Shown: positions 1 to 14,430 of the stretch, one piece after another
How the letters are laid out: every line of letters begins with the position of its first letter
Position numbering within the stretch: the stretch's first letter is position 1
Assembly (NCBI GenBank): GCA_028023455.1
Contig: JAQFVV010000181.1
Coordinates: forward strand, 874,001 to 938,000
Origin: Epiperipatus broadwayi
Lineage: Eukaryota; Onychophora; Udeonychophora; Euonychophora; Peripatidae
Direction of reading: 5' to 3'
DNA: 64,000 nucleotides
Made by a program: the position numbers and the translations under genes
The notes under the pieces: model-generated
The model's database searches: none
Seen by the model: only the letters and a program-made list of their open reading frames with translations
What the model was told of the DNA's origin: nothing

Positions 1-2640
1 TTATGACAGTAATGGAATAAATTAAGCAATACCCGAACAAAATAATGGTAGTTAGATAATGAAAGAAATCGGGCACATTTTGATTTCAATTCATCATCTA
101 AACAATTACTAAATGATAAAACCTTTTTAGAAAATCAATAAATAATTGACATCTCATACAGTGTTTGGATCAAGGAAATCAATATCATCATGTCTGAATA
201 TGTTCATAATTAAATTAAATGAAAATACAATTATATCATATTAAATAAAATAAATGTGTGAGCATGTGTGGAAATATGAAATACGAATGCATGTTAAAGA
301 AAAATCTTGAATACAATTTTGACTAATAAAACATTTATTATAAAAAAAATATAGTTAAGTAAACATTTAATTTCTTTACAATTTGTACAGTTAAAGTTCT
401 GGATGTATTAACATCAGCGGTTGAAAACCTACATAATAGCAGAAATTGCAAGATAATTTTCTAACTTCTTATCTGATACATTTGTCTATCAAGTCACTTT
501 GATTGACTTATGGCATCACATATCTTTAACCCTAAAGAATAAACTAAAATAAGATCTTTATATTTTATTGCAAAAATGGTCTTCAGTTATCAGTTATTTC
601 TGATAAACATATAGAACTGAAATAATATAGCCTTACATTTCTGGCAATCAACTACAGAATTTATTTTATATTCGACATCTTGTCTTTTATATCACTCTTA
701 AATTATTAATTAACCTAGTAAGTCTATAACAAACAACATAGGTTAAATATTTCAATTACATTATGAAATAAAACTAAAATCTTGGCATTTTAACTTTAAA
801 ATGCTTTATATCACTCTTAAATTATTAATTAACCTAATAAGTCTATAACCAACAATATAGGTTAAATATTTCAATTACATTATAGAATAAAACTAAAATC
901 TTGGCATTTTTTACTTTAAAATGCATATTAACTAAAATAAGGGGTTTGAACCTAAGAATAAACACAAAATAAGATTAAATTATACTTTGCAAAATGGAAA
1001 AAACTCTATCAATTAGCTATGTTTATCTTTGCAAAATAGAAATGAATAATGCCACTAATTAATTATGATTTGTCTTCTTTGCTGGCTTATACCAGTTATG
1101 ATTAAATATTATAGAAGCTGATGATATGAAATTTAAATGATAAATTCAAAATGATTGAAGTTATGCATTAATGATGGATTTTTTTTATAACTGTTAAAAT
1201 AGTACTTTATATCTGTGGCTGCATTATGCTGTGTGTCATACAATAAATAATTAATACTAGTCAATCCAATTGGTTTACTTATGATTGTGTAAATAAATCA
1301 TAATACGGACAATGACAATGAACCAAACAAGCTTCAGCACCAATTCTAACACAGCTTTTTTGTGAGAAAATCAATTCTACTTTTATTCTTATCAATAAAT
1401 TAGCTGGCACATGGCTATGAGCAAGATGAAAGCATTCTATAAGCACATGGGATAAAAGATTTTCACAATTCTAATTTTATAACTAACAAGACAATAACTC
1501 CCAAGTCTACTTCTGAGACTACATAAACTGGTGGAATAAATCTCATCACCAAAACATCAGTGAGATAAAACACTTGGATTCATACACTCTAATTCACAAT
1601 ATCAAATATCAAAACTGGAGGATTCAATCCACTCCTATCAAATACTTCTATGACAAAAGGATTTTATTTTATCCCATAAGATATACTAGGCAATCTACCA
1701 TATCAAATATTCAAATAACAACAACAAAGAGAGATTATTCGATCCCACAAGACACAATAAAACATCATTAACTTTTACTACAAATAGCCACTAAATACTT
1801 TTCTTATCAAACATAATAAAGAACAATAAATTCATGCTTAAACAAATTCTAATCTTTCAAATTTGAATAGTCCATTCCCATCCTCCGAAATCGATAGATT
1901 TTTTTACTTGTAAATTACACATTACTATAGTTGAGTTTTATAATATACACACATATGCAAGCATAATAATAATACAGACAATTCAAATACTAGTAGGTAA
2001 GGAACTACTGTAAAAATATTAATTACCAACTGCAAACGCAATAAACATTTCATATCTGATATAATATTTATAACTTAAAAACATATTAATTACGGTTGAA
2101 AAACAAGGCAATAATTACTATTGGCAATGTAAGACAAAATAATCTTTTTATAGTGCATTTATATTAGCACAAACCCAAAGCAAAAGTTTGGCTTAGATAA
2201 ATAATAAAGCTTTATGTTCTAGGTTAAATTATCATTGAAAATAATAATTTTCTAATCTATTAAAAAAAACGCAAAGATATACTATCAGATTTTATGTAAT
2301 GAAACTCTTTTAAAATAACTGTTCACCCCTTTTAACCTTAAATGGACATCTCCATTTTACCAAGCATGTATATTGATATATGGCACACGATAGAGCTTAA
2401 ACTAAAATAATAATAAATACCTTGTATAATATTCTTTTAATATTATATGTTTAGTGAGACGTTCTTGAAGACATAATAAATATAATAATAAAAATAATAA
2501 AATCATAAAACACCCTTTAAACTATCTACCTACTAAATACAATTAAATAATAAATAAATAAAGTTCTTTTTTTTCTCTTCTGGGTTGAAAACAAAAAGTT
2601 TGTTGCCGTTTATACGTGACATCCCTTAGTCATGTTTAAA
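1..2640. other. AT-rich DNA without a recognisable gene
   Basis: No reading frame here resembles a known protein; the longest open frame (1574-1771, +) is the length expected by chance in such AT-rich sequence and has no recognisable motif. The only structure seen is the 119-bp tandem duplication at 685-924. I see no promoter, RNA gene or transposon terminus that I can support. Confidence 0.6.
685..924. repeat. tandem duplication, about 119-bp unit, two copies
   Basis: Two adjacent copies (about 685-804 and 805-924) align nearly base for base. Both contain TATATCACTCTTAAATTATT, then TTGGCATTTT, and both end in TTTAAAATGC. They differ by a few substitutions and a short T insertion, so the duplication is fairly recent. 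It carries no ORF. Confidence 0.9.
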
Positions 2641-2656
2641 ATAATAATAATAATAA

Positions 2657-2687
<31 letters not shown>

Positions 2688-3093
2688 AAGAAGAAGAAGA
2701 AGAAGAAGAAGAAGAAGAAGAAGAAGAAGAAGAAGAAGAAGAAGAAGAAGAAGAAGAAGAAGAAGAAGAAGAAGAAGAAGAAGAAGAAGAAGAAGAAGAA
2801 GAAGAAGAAGAAGAAGAAGAAGAAGAAGAAGAAGAAGAAGAAGAAGAAGAAGAAGAAGAAGAAGAAGAAGAAGAAGAAGAAGAAGAAGAAGAAGAAGAAG
2901 AAGAAGAAGAAGAAGAAGAAGAAGAAGAAGAAGAAGAAGAAGAAGAAGAAGAAGAAGAAGAAGAAGAAGAAGAAGAAGAAGAAGAAGAAGAAGAAGAAGA
3001 AGAAGAAGAAGAAGAAGAAGAAGAAGAAGAAGAAGAAGAAGAAGAAGAAGAAGAAGAAGAAGAAGAAGAAGAAGAAGGAGAAGAAGAAGAAGT
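2641..3093. repeat. (AAT)n then long (AAG)n microsatellite
   Basis: A short run of ATA/AAT triplets passes at about 2658 into roughly 435 bp of almost pure AAG (GAA) repeats, around 145 units. There is a single visible interruption near 3077 (GGAG). The + strand is entirely purine here, a composition known to form intramolecular triplexes. The poly-arginine open frame through it is an artefact of the repeat. It abuts the 3' end of the minus-strand Penelope-like copy. Confidence 0.97.
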
Positions 3094-3316
3094 AGTAATA
3101 ACCTGTATATTTATACTTTACATTTGTCCAATATAATACTATTAAATCATGCTTTCACACTTCTAACATAAAGCTATAACAACAAATTGAAAATTAAATT
3201 AAATGGCTGAGTGCTTTCAAGAAGATGTACTTTTCATATTCATAGCGAGTTATGATCCCTTCTTTGAAATCATTATATAAATAAATCTGATATGCAAATT
3301 ATATGCAAATGAGTCA

Positions 3317-5518
3317 CTAAGACCATCTTTTAGATATCGCAAAACATGCATCCTTACGATTAATGGTGAAAGAGTCCTCTGCTATAAAGTATGTTTCTTT
3401 TACTTTTCACCTAACATCATGTCACTCAGTACAAACCATTGCAGATGTGGGTTCGAACACATGTCCCAACAATTTTTGATGCTGAGCAAAAACTGAAGTG
3501 CATTCTGGATCCGTATGTGCCTTATTGTATCTATACCTGTGTTGTGATATCCTAATAGCTATGGTGGCTCTCATTTAACCATAGTATGATGCCTTACATC
3601 CATTATGAGGGCATGCCACTCTGTACTCAGCCTGTAGGATCTGATCAGAAGCTATAGTGTCCTTAGTGTTGTTAATAATCCTATTAGTTGAGTTAGGTGT
3701 ATGGAAACTCAAAACGAAATTCCTTAAAAAAAGTCTTATAAAATGTTTTATGTAAAGAGTGCATGTAGAGCAACAATATCCAAGGCCTGTTGTCTTCATC
3801 TCTGTGTTTTCCAATATTATTTACAAAATGTCTAATTTTGCTACATACTATATTGTGCCTGTATCCTGATTTGATTAAGTTGTTAGTATAATTAATTAAG
3901 TTAGACCTTCTGTCTGCCTCAAACTTGCACAAATAGTAATTTCTGAAAAGAAATGAGGTCAATCCAGCTAACTAGTGAGTCATAGGTGTGTATGACTCAG
4001 GGTGAATCTGTCCACGAACTTCTGGTGGCTTCATAATCATTGCATAATTAAGCATACTTCTTTCTCTGTGTACCTTGATATCTAAATATTTTACCTCTTT
4101 CCCCATATCCTCCCATGTAATATTTAAATTTAATGCTGTGTTCGCTTCTATCCGATCTTTGATGTGCTCAACAATATTTACTGGAGCAGCAACAAATAAG
4201 TCATCCACATATTTTGTATATATTATATTATTATCTACTATGTTGTATTCAGATAATACTTGTTTTTTGTAAAAACCCAGATAGATGCTAGACATGATGC
4301 TGCTCATAGGCAATCCCATAGGCCACCCATCTTTCATGTGGTACCACTTGCTCTCAAACATTGCCATAATATTTACATCTAACCATCTCAGAAATTCTGT
4401 TATAAAACTAACGTGAGCCTGAGCTACATTTTTATTTATGAGTTTTTGTTGTATAATATCAATAGACTTCTTTCTATTAACCTTTTCCCCCCTCTTATGA
4501 GGTCTCTTGTCGACAGCTGACATCACTCTAATTTCGTTAGTTTTAATAGTAGAATATTCATTTGACAGTTATTGATTAGGTTTTTAAAAATTCTGTAAGA
4601 TGGTGCCCTCTTCCAAATTATTTTACAAGTAAAAAAATCAAAAAAACCACATTTAAAACTAAACAAAGAAAGAACCTTGTCGGTGATTGGCTGTCAGCCA
4701 GCTCTCAGCCAAAAAAGACATTCTGATTGGCTGGAAAGAACAAAGAAACTGCCTGATCAAAGAAAATAAAGAAAAATGCTGAGGTTTTCATTTCGAATAT
4801 AATTTTAAAGAATATTAAGTATATATTGAGTAATTACAAATCATTTTCAGAGAGAATACTAAAAAAAACAAAATTATTTTCGAAAAATATTGAAGATTTT
4901 AGTAAAAATATTTAAGATTTAGCAAAAAGAAATATTTACTTTTCTATAACGTAAAAGACATTTACGTCACGAACTCTTTGTTTATATGATAGCTTTTATG
5001 TTGCCGAAATTGAATATTTTATAATAAATAAATAGCAATTTATTTTTGAAAGAACTTTCGTTCACTTTTATAACCTGACAATGTATTAATATACTTTTTA
5101 TAAACAAATATAAAGTCAATATGATATTAAAGGTGAAAATATTTTGACAATTGACTTGTCTTCAGTTTGTGAGCTGGCCAATTAAAAGCTTTGATTTTTA
5201 GCTGACACAACCAATAATATAATTAGCGGTTAAAAGGTTAACAAACCCATATAACTCTGAAATATCTAATGCTGCAATTTTAAACTCGGGCCTTATTAGC
5301 GCATTCTTGATTTGCTCTACAAACTCGAAAGAATATTTAATAGTAAACTCTCCAAATCTTAAGTCATCTATTAGCCAATGATTTATCTTCTTAGCAGTCT
5401 CAAAATAATGCATGCCTCCAAAGTCCAGCATCAACCTTAGGGGCATGTCAGGCTTGTGTAATTTAGCATTAGCAAACATACAAGGGGGTGTGGAAGAAGA
5501 TGGATACATTTGATAATA
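3317..5518 (-). pseudogene. Penelope-like RT plus GIY-YIG endonuclease, broken
   Basis: Minus-strand coding remnant. In order: an RT N-terminal block (FANAKLHKPDMPLR, near 5400-5470); RT motif A with its aspartate kept (ALDISELYG, near 5250-5270); then after the MITE the region around motif B (GWPMGLPMSS, about 4300-4325) and motif C (YVDDLF, about 4190-4205). The GIY-YIG part follows, with VACPHNGCKASYYG at about 3575-3620. Breaks: the MITE insertion, a frameshift near 3725 in a run of T on the coding strand, and an in-frame stop just after YYG near 3577. The predicted C-terminal stop is at 3317-3319, matching 7086-7088 in the right arm. In life such a protein would drive target-primed reverse transcription; this copy cannot. 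Confidence 0.88.
4481..5237. mobile_element. piggyBac-type non-autonomous element (MITE), TTAA-flanked
   Basis: 757-bp insertion inside the minus Penelope copy, flanked by TTAA on both sides (4477-4480 and 5238-5241). Its ends are perfect 6-bp inverted repeats, CCTTTT and AAAAGG. The right arm of the palindrome is the empty site: it reads straight through with a single TTAA (CTGTTAATAGAAAG near 5925). TTAA duplications and CCYTTT-like termini are characteristic of piggyBac transposons. No transposase is encoded; the interior is AT-rich with short ATTGGCTG repeats, so it must have been moved in trans. Confidence 0.82.
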
Positions 5519-7370
<1,852 letters not shown>

Positions 7371-7857
7371 GCACACAAAGATAAATATTGACAAAAACAA
7401 CATGTTCCTGCAGGAAAACAAATAACAATATTACTTTGACTCCAGTATAGCTCATTCAATGTTCTTCATGAAGCTAATGAAGTTGTTGTTAATGTTATAT
7501 TTCATTCATAAAATATATTAAGCATTTATTTCATGTTTCTTTTTCAGAGCCATTCATAAAATGTATATAATTATTTGAACTGATAACATTTATTTAACTT
7601 TGCGTGAGCTGGTTGGCAATATTCTATGTGAGAAATTCCATCACAAAATAAGAGAACAATTAATAATACAAAAGTCATATTCAGTTTCATCGATTTTCTA
7701 AATCGATTTCTCATAGTAGTTGGGAAAAATAATTAGATAATTAGTTGAATTATCTATTTAGTCTTATTTCCTAATAGGCAATAAAAATATAAATAGTCAG
7801 GCAAGTATTTCAATGAAATGATAATAAAATGAATGATTCCTATGCATCTTTCTTAAC

Positions 7858-7976
7858 CTTCTTCTTTATAACTAGCACAAAATTTATCATAAAGAGTTCT
7901 TGAGAGACTTAATAATAGTTCCCATATTTTCCCGACAGAATAAAGATATATGCATGCATCAGTTGTTTTCTTAATA
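7858..7976 (-). CDS. weak candidate internal exon, unknown protein
   Basis: A 119-nt minus-strand segment is open in one frame, preceded by TTTTAATTATAG and followed by AAG|GTTAAG, which are acceptable splice sites. The predicted peptide (about 39 residues, including VGKIWELLLSLSRTLYDKF) is not one I recognise. A promoter-like patch with a good donor lies 300 bp upstream on the same strand (8262-8420), which is the main reason for listing it. An open frame this short can easily occur by chance. Confidence 0.2.
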
Positions 7977-8261
7977 CTATAATTAAAATTTAAGAATAAT
8001 AATTTTGAAAAATAAACAAACATTTTCCTGTCTTCTTCACAAGAAATAAAATCATTTTGAAATATAATTACGTACTTCCATTCCATTCTTCATATTACTA
8101 ATTAATTTTAAATACATTATAATGTAGATACAATCATGCATTTCAAATAATGATTTGAGAATTCTGAAACTGTTAATTAAAAATAGAGATTAATGTACCT
8201 TTAGGTTGTTCACTCGAACATTATCCCGAAACTTTTTAGTACTTTAATCTTTCAACTTACC

Positions 8262-8420
8262 TTTTCTTGGAAGAATAGGCTTTTTAATAAAATTGTACTA
8301 TTAAGCTTTGTTTAAATAATACTTTGCTTTGAAGTTCTATTAGTAGAGAATTTTGATAGTCTTTGTTGGTAGTCTTCTTTGGTAGTCCCCTCTTAGAATT
8401 ATATTTAGCCCTTTTATAGC
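8262..8420 (-). promoter_or_regulatory. TATA promoter and possible noncoding first exon
   Basis: On the minus strand, GCTATAAAAGGG (TATA box at 8411-8418) is followed about 30 bp later by AGAGGGGACT. About 125 bp further on comes a strong 5' splice site, AAAAG|GTAAGT, at 8262. The same TATA-to-GGGACT arrangement occurs on the plus strand at 10267-10299, so this may be a repeat-borne promoter (for example LTR-like) rather than a host gene start. No long ORF follows. Confidence 0.4.
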
Positions 8421-10230
8421 CCTCAAAAAAAAATACCCAGCATTTACTCTTCCAATCCCAAAGTCATTTGAAAGTTCAAAGGTTATCATACAGAAACAAA
8501 AAATTAATTTATGCAAGAAACTTTCTTGTGGAAAAAAAAATAGAAACAAAAAAAAATATTTTGTCTTTTAAATGAATAAAAAAATATGAAATTGAACTAA
8601 GAATTAAATATTCTGTACTCTTAACGTAACAGAATAAAATTAATAATTATTGTAACAAATAAAATATTTTACAGCATATTTGTTGTTCAATAATTCATCA
8701 GTCCAGGGCTCCACCAATTCACTTAAAATGTAATTAAGCTGCTTTTAAACACTATTATTTATGAAATTAAATATTTGGATATGAGATATGATATTTAATG
8801 ATTTAATGAAGCATATGAGTGAAAAATGAAGTTGAATAATGATATTGACATACATGAATATTTACAAATAATGTACTATAGGTATTAAACTGATGTGACT
8901 GAAATGACAATTTTAATGATGATGAGTTAAACATATTTCACTGTTTATACTATAAATTAAAATATAAAAAGCAAGTGAACTAGAGAATCATTTAAATGAG
9001 TCTTAATATTTATTTGTGAACAAATAAAACAAATTAGCATAAACTCAAACTGAACTGACTATGTTTATGACAAGCCATCCCCTATCCTATCATTAATTAT
9101 AGCCTAAAGTAAGATACTAAACATCCAATAATTTTCAAATTACATCTGCAGGTACTTCTAATCATAGTTTTAAGTCATAAATAAAAAAAATTAAAAAATT
9201 TCACGTTATTTCATTTTTTTTTAATAAGATAAAATCAGATGTTACTGATATAGCATTACACAATTCCCATTAATATTTCTGGTGCCAAACCAGAAGGTCA
9301 CAATATATATATATATATATATATATTGTGCCCTTTTGTATGGGTCACCATTTAATTTTGTGCTAATCTATTAAAAATTTTAAATTTAAGATATATTTGA
9401 ATATGTGATGTTGATTTTGTTTATGGTAATATTTCAAAAGATTTAATGAAAGCAATCTATGAGTATTTGATATGTAAAATTGTGTTAATATTGAGAGAGA
9501 CATTTTAAATGATGATGATTATAATATAGAATTGGGAAAAATGGCTATAATCAATACTGCATGAATATATTTAATAAATAGGTATTTAAAGCTAAAAGTG
9601 TTTAAAAGACAAGTAAAATTAAATGCATATATTTATTGTTGATAAAATAATATTATAAGAGAATATAAATATTATTATAAGTACTTAAATAGAAGATTAA
9701 TATTTGATTTTAATAATATCGAATAATTATTTTAAAATCTATTATAATATTTTATTTATTTAAAAAAATATTTATTTTAAAAAATGCAATTGTTAGTTTA
9801 TTTTTAGATGACGATAAGCGTCTCTTGTGTTATAAAGAACAGATGTTATACACACACATGCGTGGAAGTTGTCTAATAAAGTTGCATAACTATTTTAAAA
9901 ATCATGTTGTAAAATTTATAAATAATACGTGAGTTATCACGAGATAAAAATAAAGATCAATCAATGTAGAATATTAAATCTGATTTTAAAATATTGTTTT
10001 AAAAATATAACGTATAAAAAAAGACTTAGTGTATTTTAAATAGTCTTATAAAAGTTAAAATTAAAATCAAGTAGAATAATATGTTTTAAAAGTGTTTAAT
10101 AGATTTAAATAAACGATAAGAATTATTTTAAAAATGTAATAATGTAATAAATATTAAATATTAAATAAGTCATTATTTATTTTAATTTTATGTTGTTGGT
10201 AAATATGTAAATAAGCCAGCAAAGTTGATT
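8421..10230. other. AT-rich DNA without a recognisable gene
   Basis: Nothing coding is seen. From about 9600 onward the sequence is crowded with the palindromic word TTTTAAAA. The one structured item is the (TA)n hairpin at 9299-9330. Confidence 0.55.
9299..9330. repeat. perfect AT palindrome
   Basis: CACAATAT and ATATTGTG bracket a (TA)n core, giving a 32-bp perfect palindrome that could extrude as a cruciform. A longer version with GGGTACAAT arms is at 13626-13687. Confidence 0.85.
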
Positions 10231-10239
10231 GTTTAATCT

Positions 10240-10300
10240 ACCAATCAAATGGGAAGTTTCTTCCGGTATAAAAGCTCAGTTCAATTGTTAGGAGGGACTT
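10240..10300 (+). promoter_or_regulatory. CCAAT plus TATA promoter-like patch
   Basis: ACCAATCAAAT (from 10240) is followed 27 bp on by GGTATAAAAG (TATA at 10267-10274), and about 28 bp later by AGGAGGGACTTTGTGATTG. Spacing is right for RNA polymerase II. The CCAAT-to-TATA spacing is repeated at 14431-14466, and the TATA-to-GGGACT block matches 8262-8420 on the other strand. No ORF follows, so a degenerate LTR or similar repeat is the likeliest source. Confidence 0.4.
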
Positions 10301-13300
10301 TGTGATTGAATTTTCAAGTTAATTGTGCTATTAGAAAAATAGCTAAGTAAATTTATAGACGCTCTAAAATCATTTTTAAAATTACAAGAGTGTCGTTATA
10401 AATAATCTCTAAAAGTTTTAAAATGATAGATATGCAGTGTTAATTTAATTTTTCCCAATCAACAGTCTCTAAATTGAAGCTCAATTTGCAAACAAATGGT
10501 CATGGAAACATCATATATAGTGAAAATATATCGGAAACTTTACCCTAGAAATATGACAGATGCTGGATTAGTTCAGAAAATTACGAGATGGAGAAAAGTA
10601 GTATTTTGGATAGTATATAATTTTAAAAGCTAATTAATAGTGAATATTAGAAAATAGATACTTTAGAGAATAAAATACTTCTTATGAAGAAAGTATTTTT
10701 GCGAGCTATAAATTTAAAAATATATCTTAAGTAAAGATATTAAAAATGAAAGTAGTTTTATAAATACTTGCCTTGTTAAGTCTTTATGTTTAAAAGACTG
10801 AATGTTGATAATTTTAAAAGTAAGTCAATTGAAATATAATTAGCTAAAAATATTAATATAATGGGATTATTATATTGAAATAATTTAAACGCTGGCCGTT
10901 TTATAAATAAAGAAGTTTACTCTTACCTGGATGTTTTTGTTAAAAAAATGCACAAGTAATAAGTGGACGTCCCAGTTAATTTAAAATAATTAAATGATAA
11001 TTTTTCATAAAACTAAAGACTAAGCTAAGATAATAACTTTTAAATAATATTCTTAAAAGAACTAGATCCGACCTATAAACTATTTTAATTTATTTTATTT
11101 TCTTGTGGGGAACTTATTTTTAAAAAAAGAACATTTTCGTTTTTCATAAAATTTTTAAAAAAACACGTGGTGGACCGGAAACAGGAAATGGTGTTCTAGT
11201 AAATGTGTACCTAGGATTTTTAAGAACTATTATGGTTAAAAGAAAACATCGCTGGATTTATGTAATATAAATTCTATTTATTTATTTAATATAAAATTTA
11301 AATATTATTAATCTATTAAAAAATAAGATAGGTACATTTCTTTAAATAATAACTAAAAAATAATATTATAATTAATTGCATAAATTTATTTTATAATTAA
11401 TATAACACGGAATATATATTAAAGAATGATTGTGAGAATAAATGTGAATTATTTTATGAAGTCTGTAATTCGGAAGAGAATTGGAAGATGGACTGTACAT
11501 TAAATCATTATTGATGGTAAAAATTGTATAATAATAATAATTTTAATGTATTTAATATTTTTTTTCTTTAGATCAACCGAATGATATGTTATTTTGAATG
11601 AATGTATGATTATTTTAAAAATACACACACATTATATTGGCAGTGACAGTTTTATTTAAATATGCATAATTTGAATTTATGATATAAATACGATACAACA
11701 TTACATAAGAAGCTTAGAAATAATTATATGATTCTTTCGTAAATAAATTTTGATTTGTATTTTTATTATTATTATGTTGGAGTATTAGAATTATATTTAT
11801 TATTCATACAAGTAATTATTTTATTTCAAGTTAGGAATAGATTTAAAAGTCTATATTTTATTTTTTATTTTATTGGATAAATTAAGTTAAGTTTTATGTA
11901 GAAGTTTATGTTGGATTGAAAATTTACCGAATATAGATGAGAAAGTGTAAATAGTTTTGGATAATTAGTATTTATTTAAAGTTGATGATTGTTTTTTCCG
12001 GAGAGTTTAAATAAGTTTTAGAGGATATTTTGTAAATAGAAATTTATTAAGAAGGAGTAGTATAACACATAAAGTAAAGTAATAATTTCACATAGAAAAG
12101 AATCATAGAATTTATCTAATATAATGCTTTATGAATTTGAAATTAATTAATTATTTTAATATTATTATTTAATAGTACATATATGTAATGCATATTTGAT
12201 AAAACATGTAGCATGAATTGTATTAATTGAGATATAAAGTTATAATCAGTTATTTGTTATTACATTATAAAGATGCATTAGTTTCTATATTATGCTATTA
12301 GAGTAATACTAATAGTAGAGTGAACACATACTAGTACATGATGAAATTAGTAACAGTAATACTTAAGTGATGTAGCAATTTAATTAGCAAAGTTTAATTG
12401 TTTACATATACTACATAAATATTGTTTACATAAATTTTTCTGTGTAATAATTGAAGTTCACTGATATTTATTTAAAGTCTAAGTTTTAAAAAACATACTT
12501 CAATATTATTGGTATAGCATTTTAAAAGCATGTATAGATTATTTAATAGGAGCATGAGCTAATAACAGTGTAAACATTTTTGTATTATTATTTTCTTATT
12601 TTATTTTCTTTGTTTTCATAATTTTGAATTGTAAATATTGTAAATAAATTTTTAGTTGAAGTTAATGTAAATAAACTTGTTTAATTTGTTTTTTTAAAAG
12701 TGTGTTGAGTTCATTATTTTACACCACAGCATTTGACAGCAGATAATTTGGATAAACATAATATTTGCACAATGTAAATTTATTAATATTATTTTAGAAA
12801 TAAATACAATATTTTCCTGATTATCATTTATGAGAATTGATTGACATTATTATATTATATTACAATGGTCATAGAATGATTATAATGCATAATATAAGAG
12901 TACAATATTATTTATTGCCACAGATTAATAAATTGTAAGATTTTGATCTATTCCCAAAATTAAGATACTATATGAAGATAAAAGATATACACATGATTAT
13001 TTATTTATTTAATGATTGATGATATAACCGAAATAAATAAGATTAAGTTATACCCTAGGATTAGTATTGAGTATTATTATTATTAGTATAAGTTAGGTGT
13101 ATTTAGGTTTGATGTAAAATCCCATATCATACTTATTTACATGAGTTATCATTACTTTAAGATAATTAGAAGAACCTGAGATTATTTAATTATATTTTAA
13201 AAATTAAAAGTTAAGCTTTATTTATTTTATTATTATTAAAGATAGTTTATTTTATTTAAAAGCCATAAGAATGCTATAGAGGTAGTAGTAAGTTAATAAG

Positions 13301-13591
13301 GAGGTGATAGTATTCTTATGCCATTGAGATAATATGTTTGGAAGATATTGACTCAATGTAAATCTACTTATTACTTTGTAACTTTACTTCACAGTCTCAT
13401 GATTTTAAAAATACTTATTTAATTAGTACATACTATAGAATTATATTGATTTGATAATTAATGATAAATTTAAGTAGAATATGATAGTATAAAAGTAAAT
13501 TAAAGATAGATATACAAATTTTTAATTAAGCATAATAATTTAATTGAGCTAGTCGTATTTCAAATTATACTATATATCGAGAAGTAAGGGT

Positions 13592-13625
<34 letters not shown>

Positions 13626-13638
13626 AATGATTAAGGGT

Positions 13639-13674
<36 letters not shown>

Positions 13675-14430
13675 ACCCTTAATCATTGGTACAGAAAGGT
13701 AGGATTGGAAAAGTAGTTATATTTTTAAAAAAAATAAATTTAGGTTATTTTTTAGCATATAATTTTGATATTATAAATAGCAGGGGTTCAAAATTAGTAG
13801 ATAGAAGTTTATAAAGATATATTAGATAGTTTGAACTCATTTAGAGATTAATTAAATGTAAAATGATACAATAAGTTCTTTAAAAGATAATATTAATTTT
13901 TATTTATTATATTTAAAAATACTACAGTGATAGAATAGCTTAATTATAACAGTAAATGTTTTATATCATAGGTTTAAAGCAATTATTTTGTTTAAAATAT
14001 TGTTTAAATGATAATTAATTTAATATTAGTTTGAAATGTGCTGAAGTATCACATAATTAGAGGTAATTGTATTAATATGTGGGTGTTCAATGTTATGGAA
14101 AGAATACTACAGTGTTAGTTTGTTATCAAAAAATTGATACATAATAACGTGTAACAAATTTGTAAGTCTAGAGATAATATAAGCAAAGTAATGAATAAAA
14201 TTATTATCATTTTATTTAAAGGTAATATTTTATTTAAAGTCAATTTCAGATTATTTAAATACTAAAAAATTGTTTTAGTAAGAATATTTAATTTTTTAGA
14301 TAAAAATACTTAATATTTAAGGTATTAAATACTTTGATAATATTTAATATTGATGCCTCATAGTTTTAAAACTTAATTTGAAAATATTTATGTAGTTATG
14401 TAAATTAGCAGATTTGTACAAGCAGTATTG
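10301..14430. other. AT-rich DNA without a recognisable gene
   Basis: No coding signal on either strand. Contains many TTTTAAAA/TTTAAAT words and the AT palindrome at 13626-13687. An AGGAGGT near 13302 has no reading frame behind it. Confidence 0.6.
13590..13687. repeat. (TA)n arrays with a 62-bp perfect palindrome
   Basis: Two GGGTACAATATA... units in tandem. The second (13626-13687) is a perfect palindrome: AATGATTAAGGGTACAAT, a (TA)n core, then the exact complement. The GGGTACAAT border is also present before the first array at 13588. Such structures arise from inverted microsatellite expansion and are prone to instability and assembly length errors. Confidence 0.92.

Larger units (their letters stand above)
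3136..5518 (-). mobile_element. Penelope-like element, minus copy, interrupted by a MITE
   Basis: Truncated Penelope-like retroelement, the left arm of a large inverted repeat whose right arm is 5647-7268. Read on the minus strand it starts at 5518 inside the reverse transcriptase region and runs through RT and GIY-YIG endonuclease to a 3' end near 3136. The 3' flanking words (TGCAAATTATATGCAAATGA and TTAATAGTAT) recur in the right arm. Without the 757-bp insertion at 4481-5237 the arm is about 1.62 kb, matching the other arm. Penelope-like elements are known to form 5'-truncated, inverted multi-copy arrangements, and this fits that habit. Confidence 0.9.

Noticed and set aside
2632-3171. 179-codon poly-arginine open frame
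   Set aside because: It is only the AAG microsatellite read in frame; no conserved flank or codon variation supports a protein.
13295-13325. AGGAGGT followed by ATG, bacterial-style ribosome site
   Set aside because: No reading frame follows and the whole window is eukaryotic.
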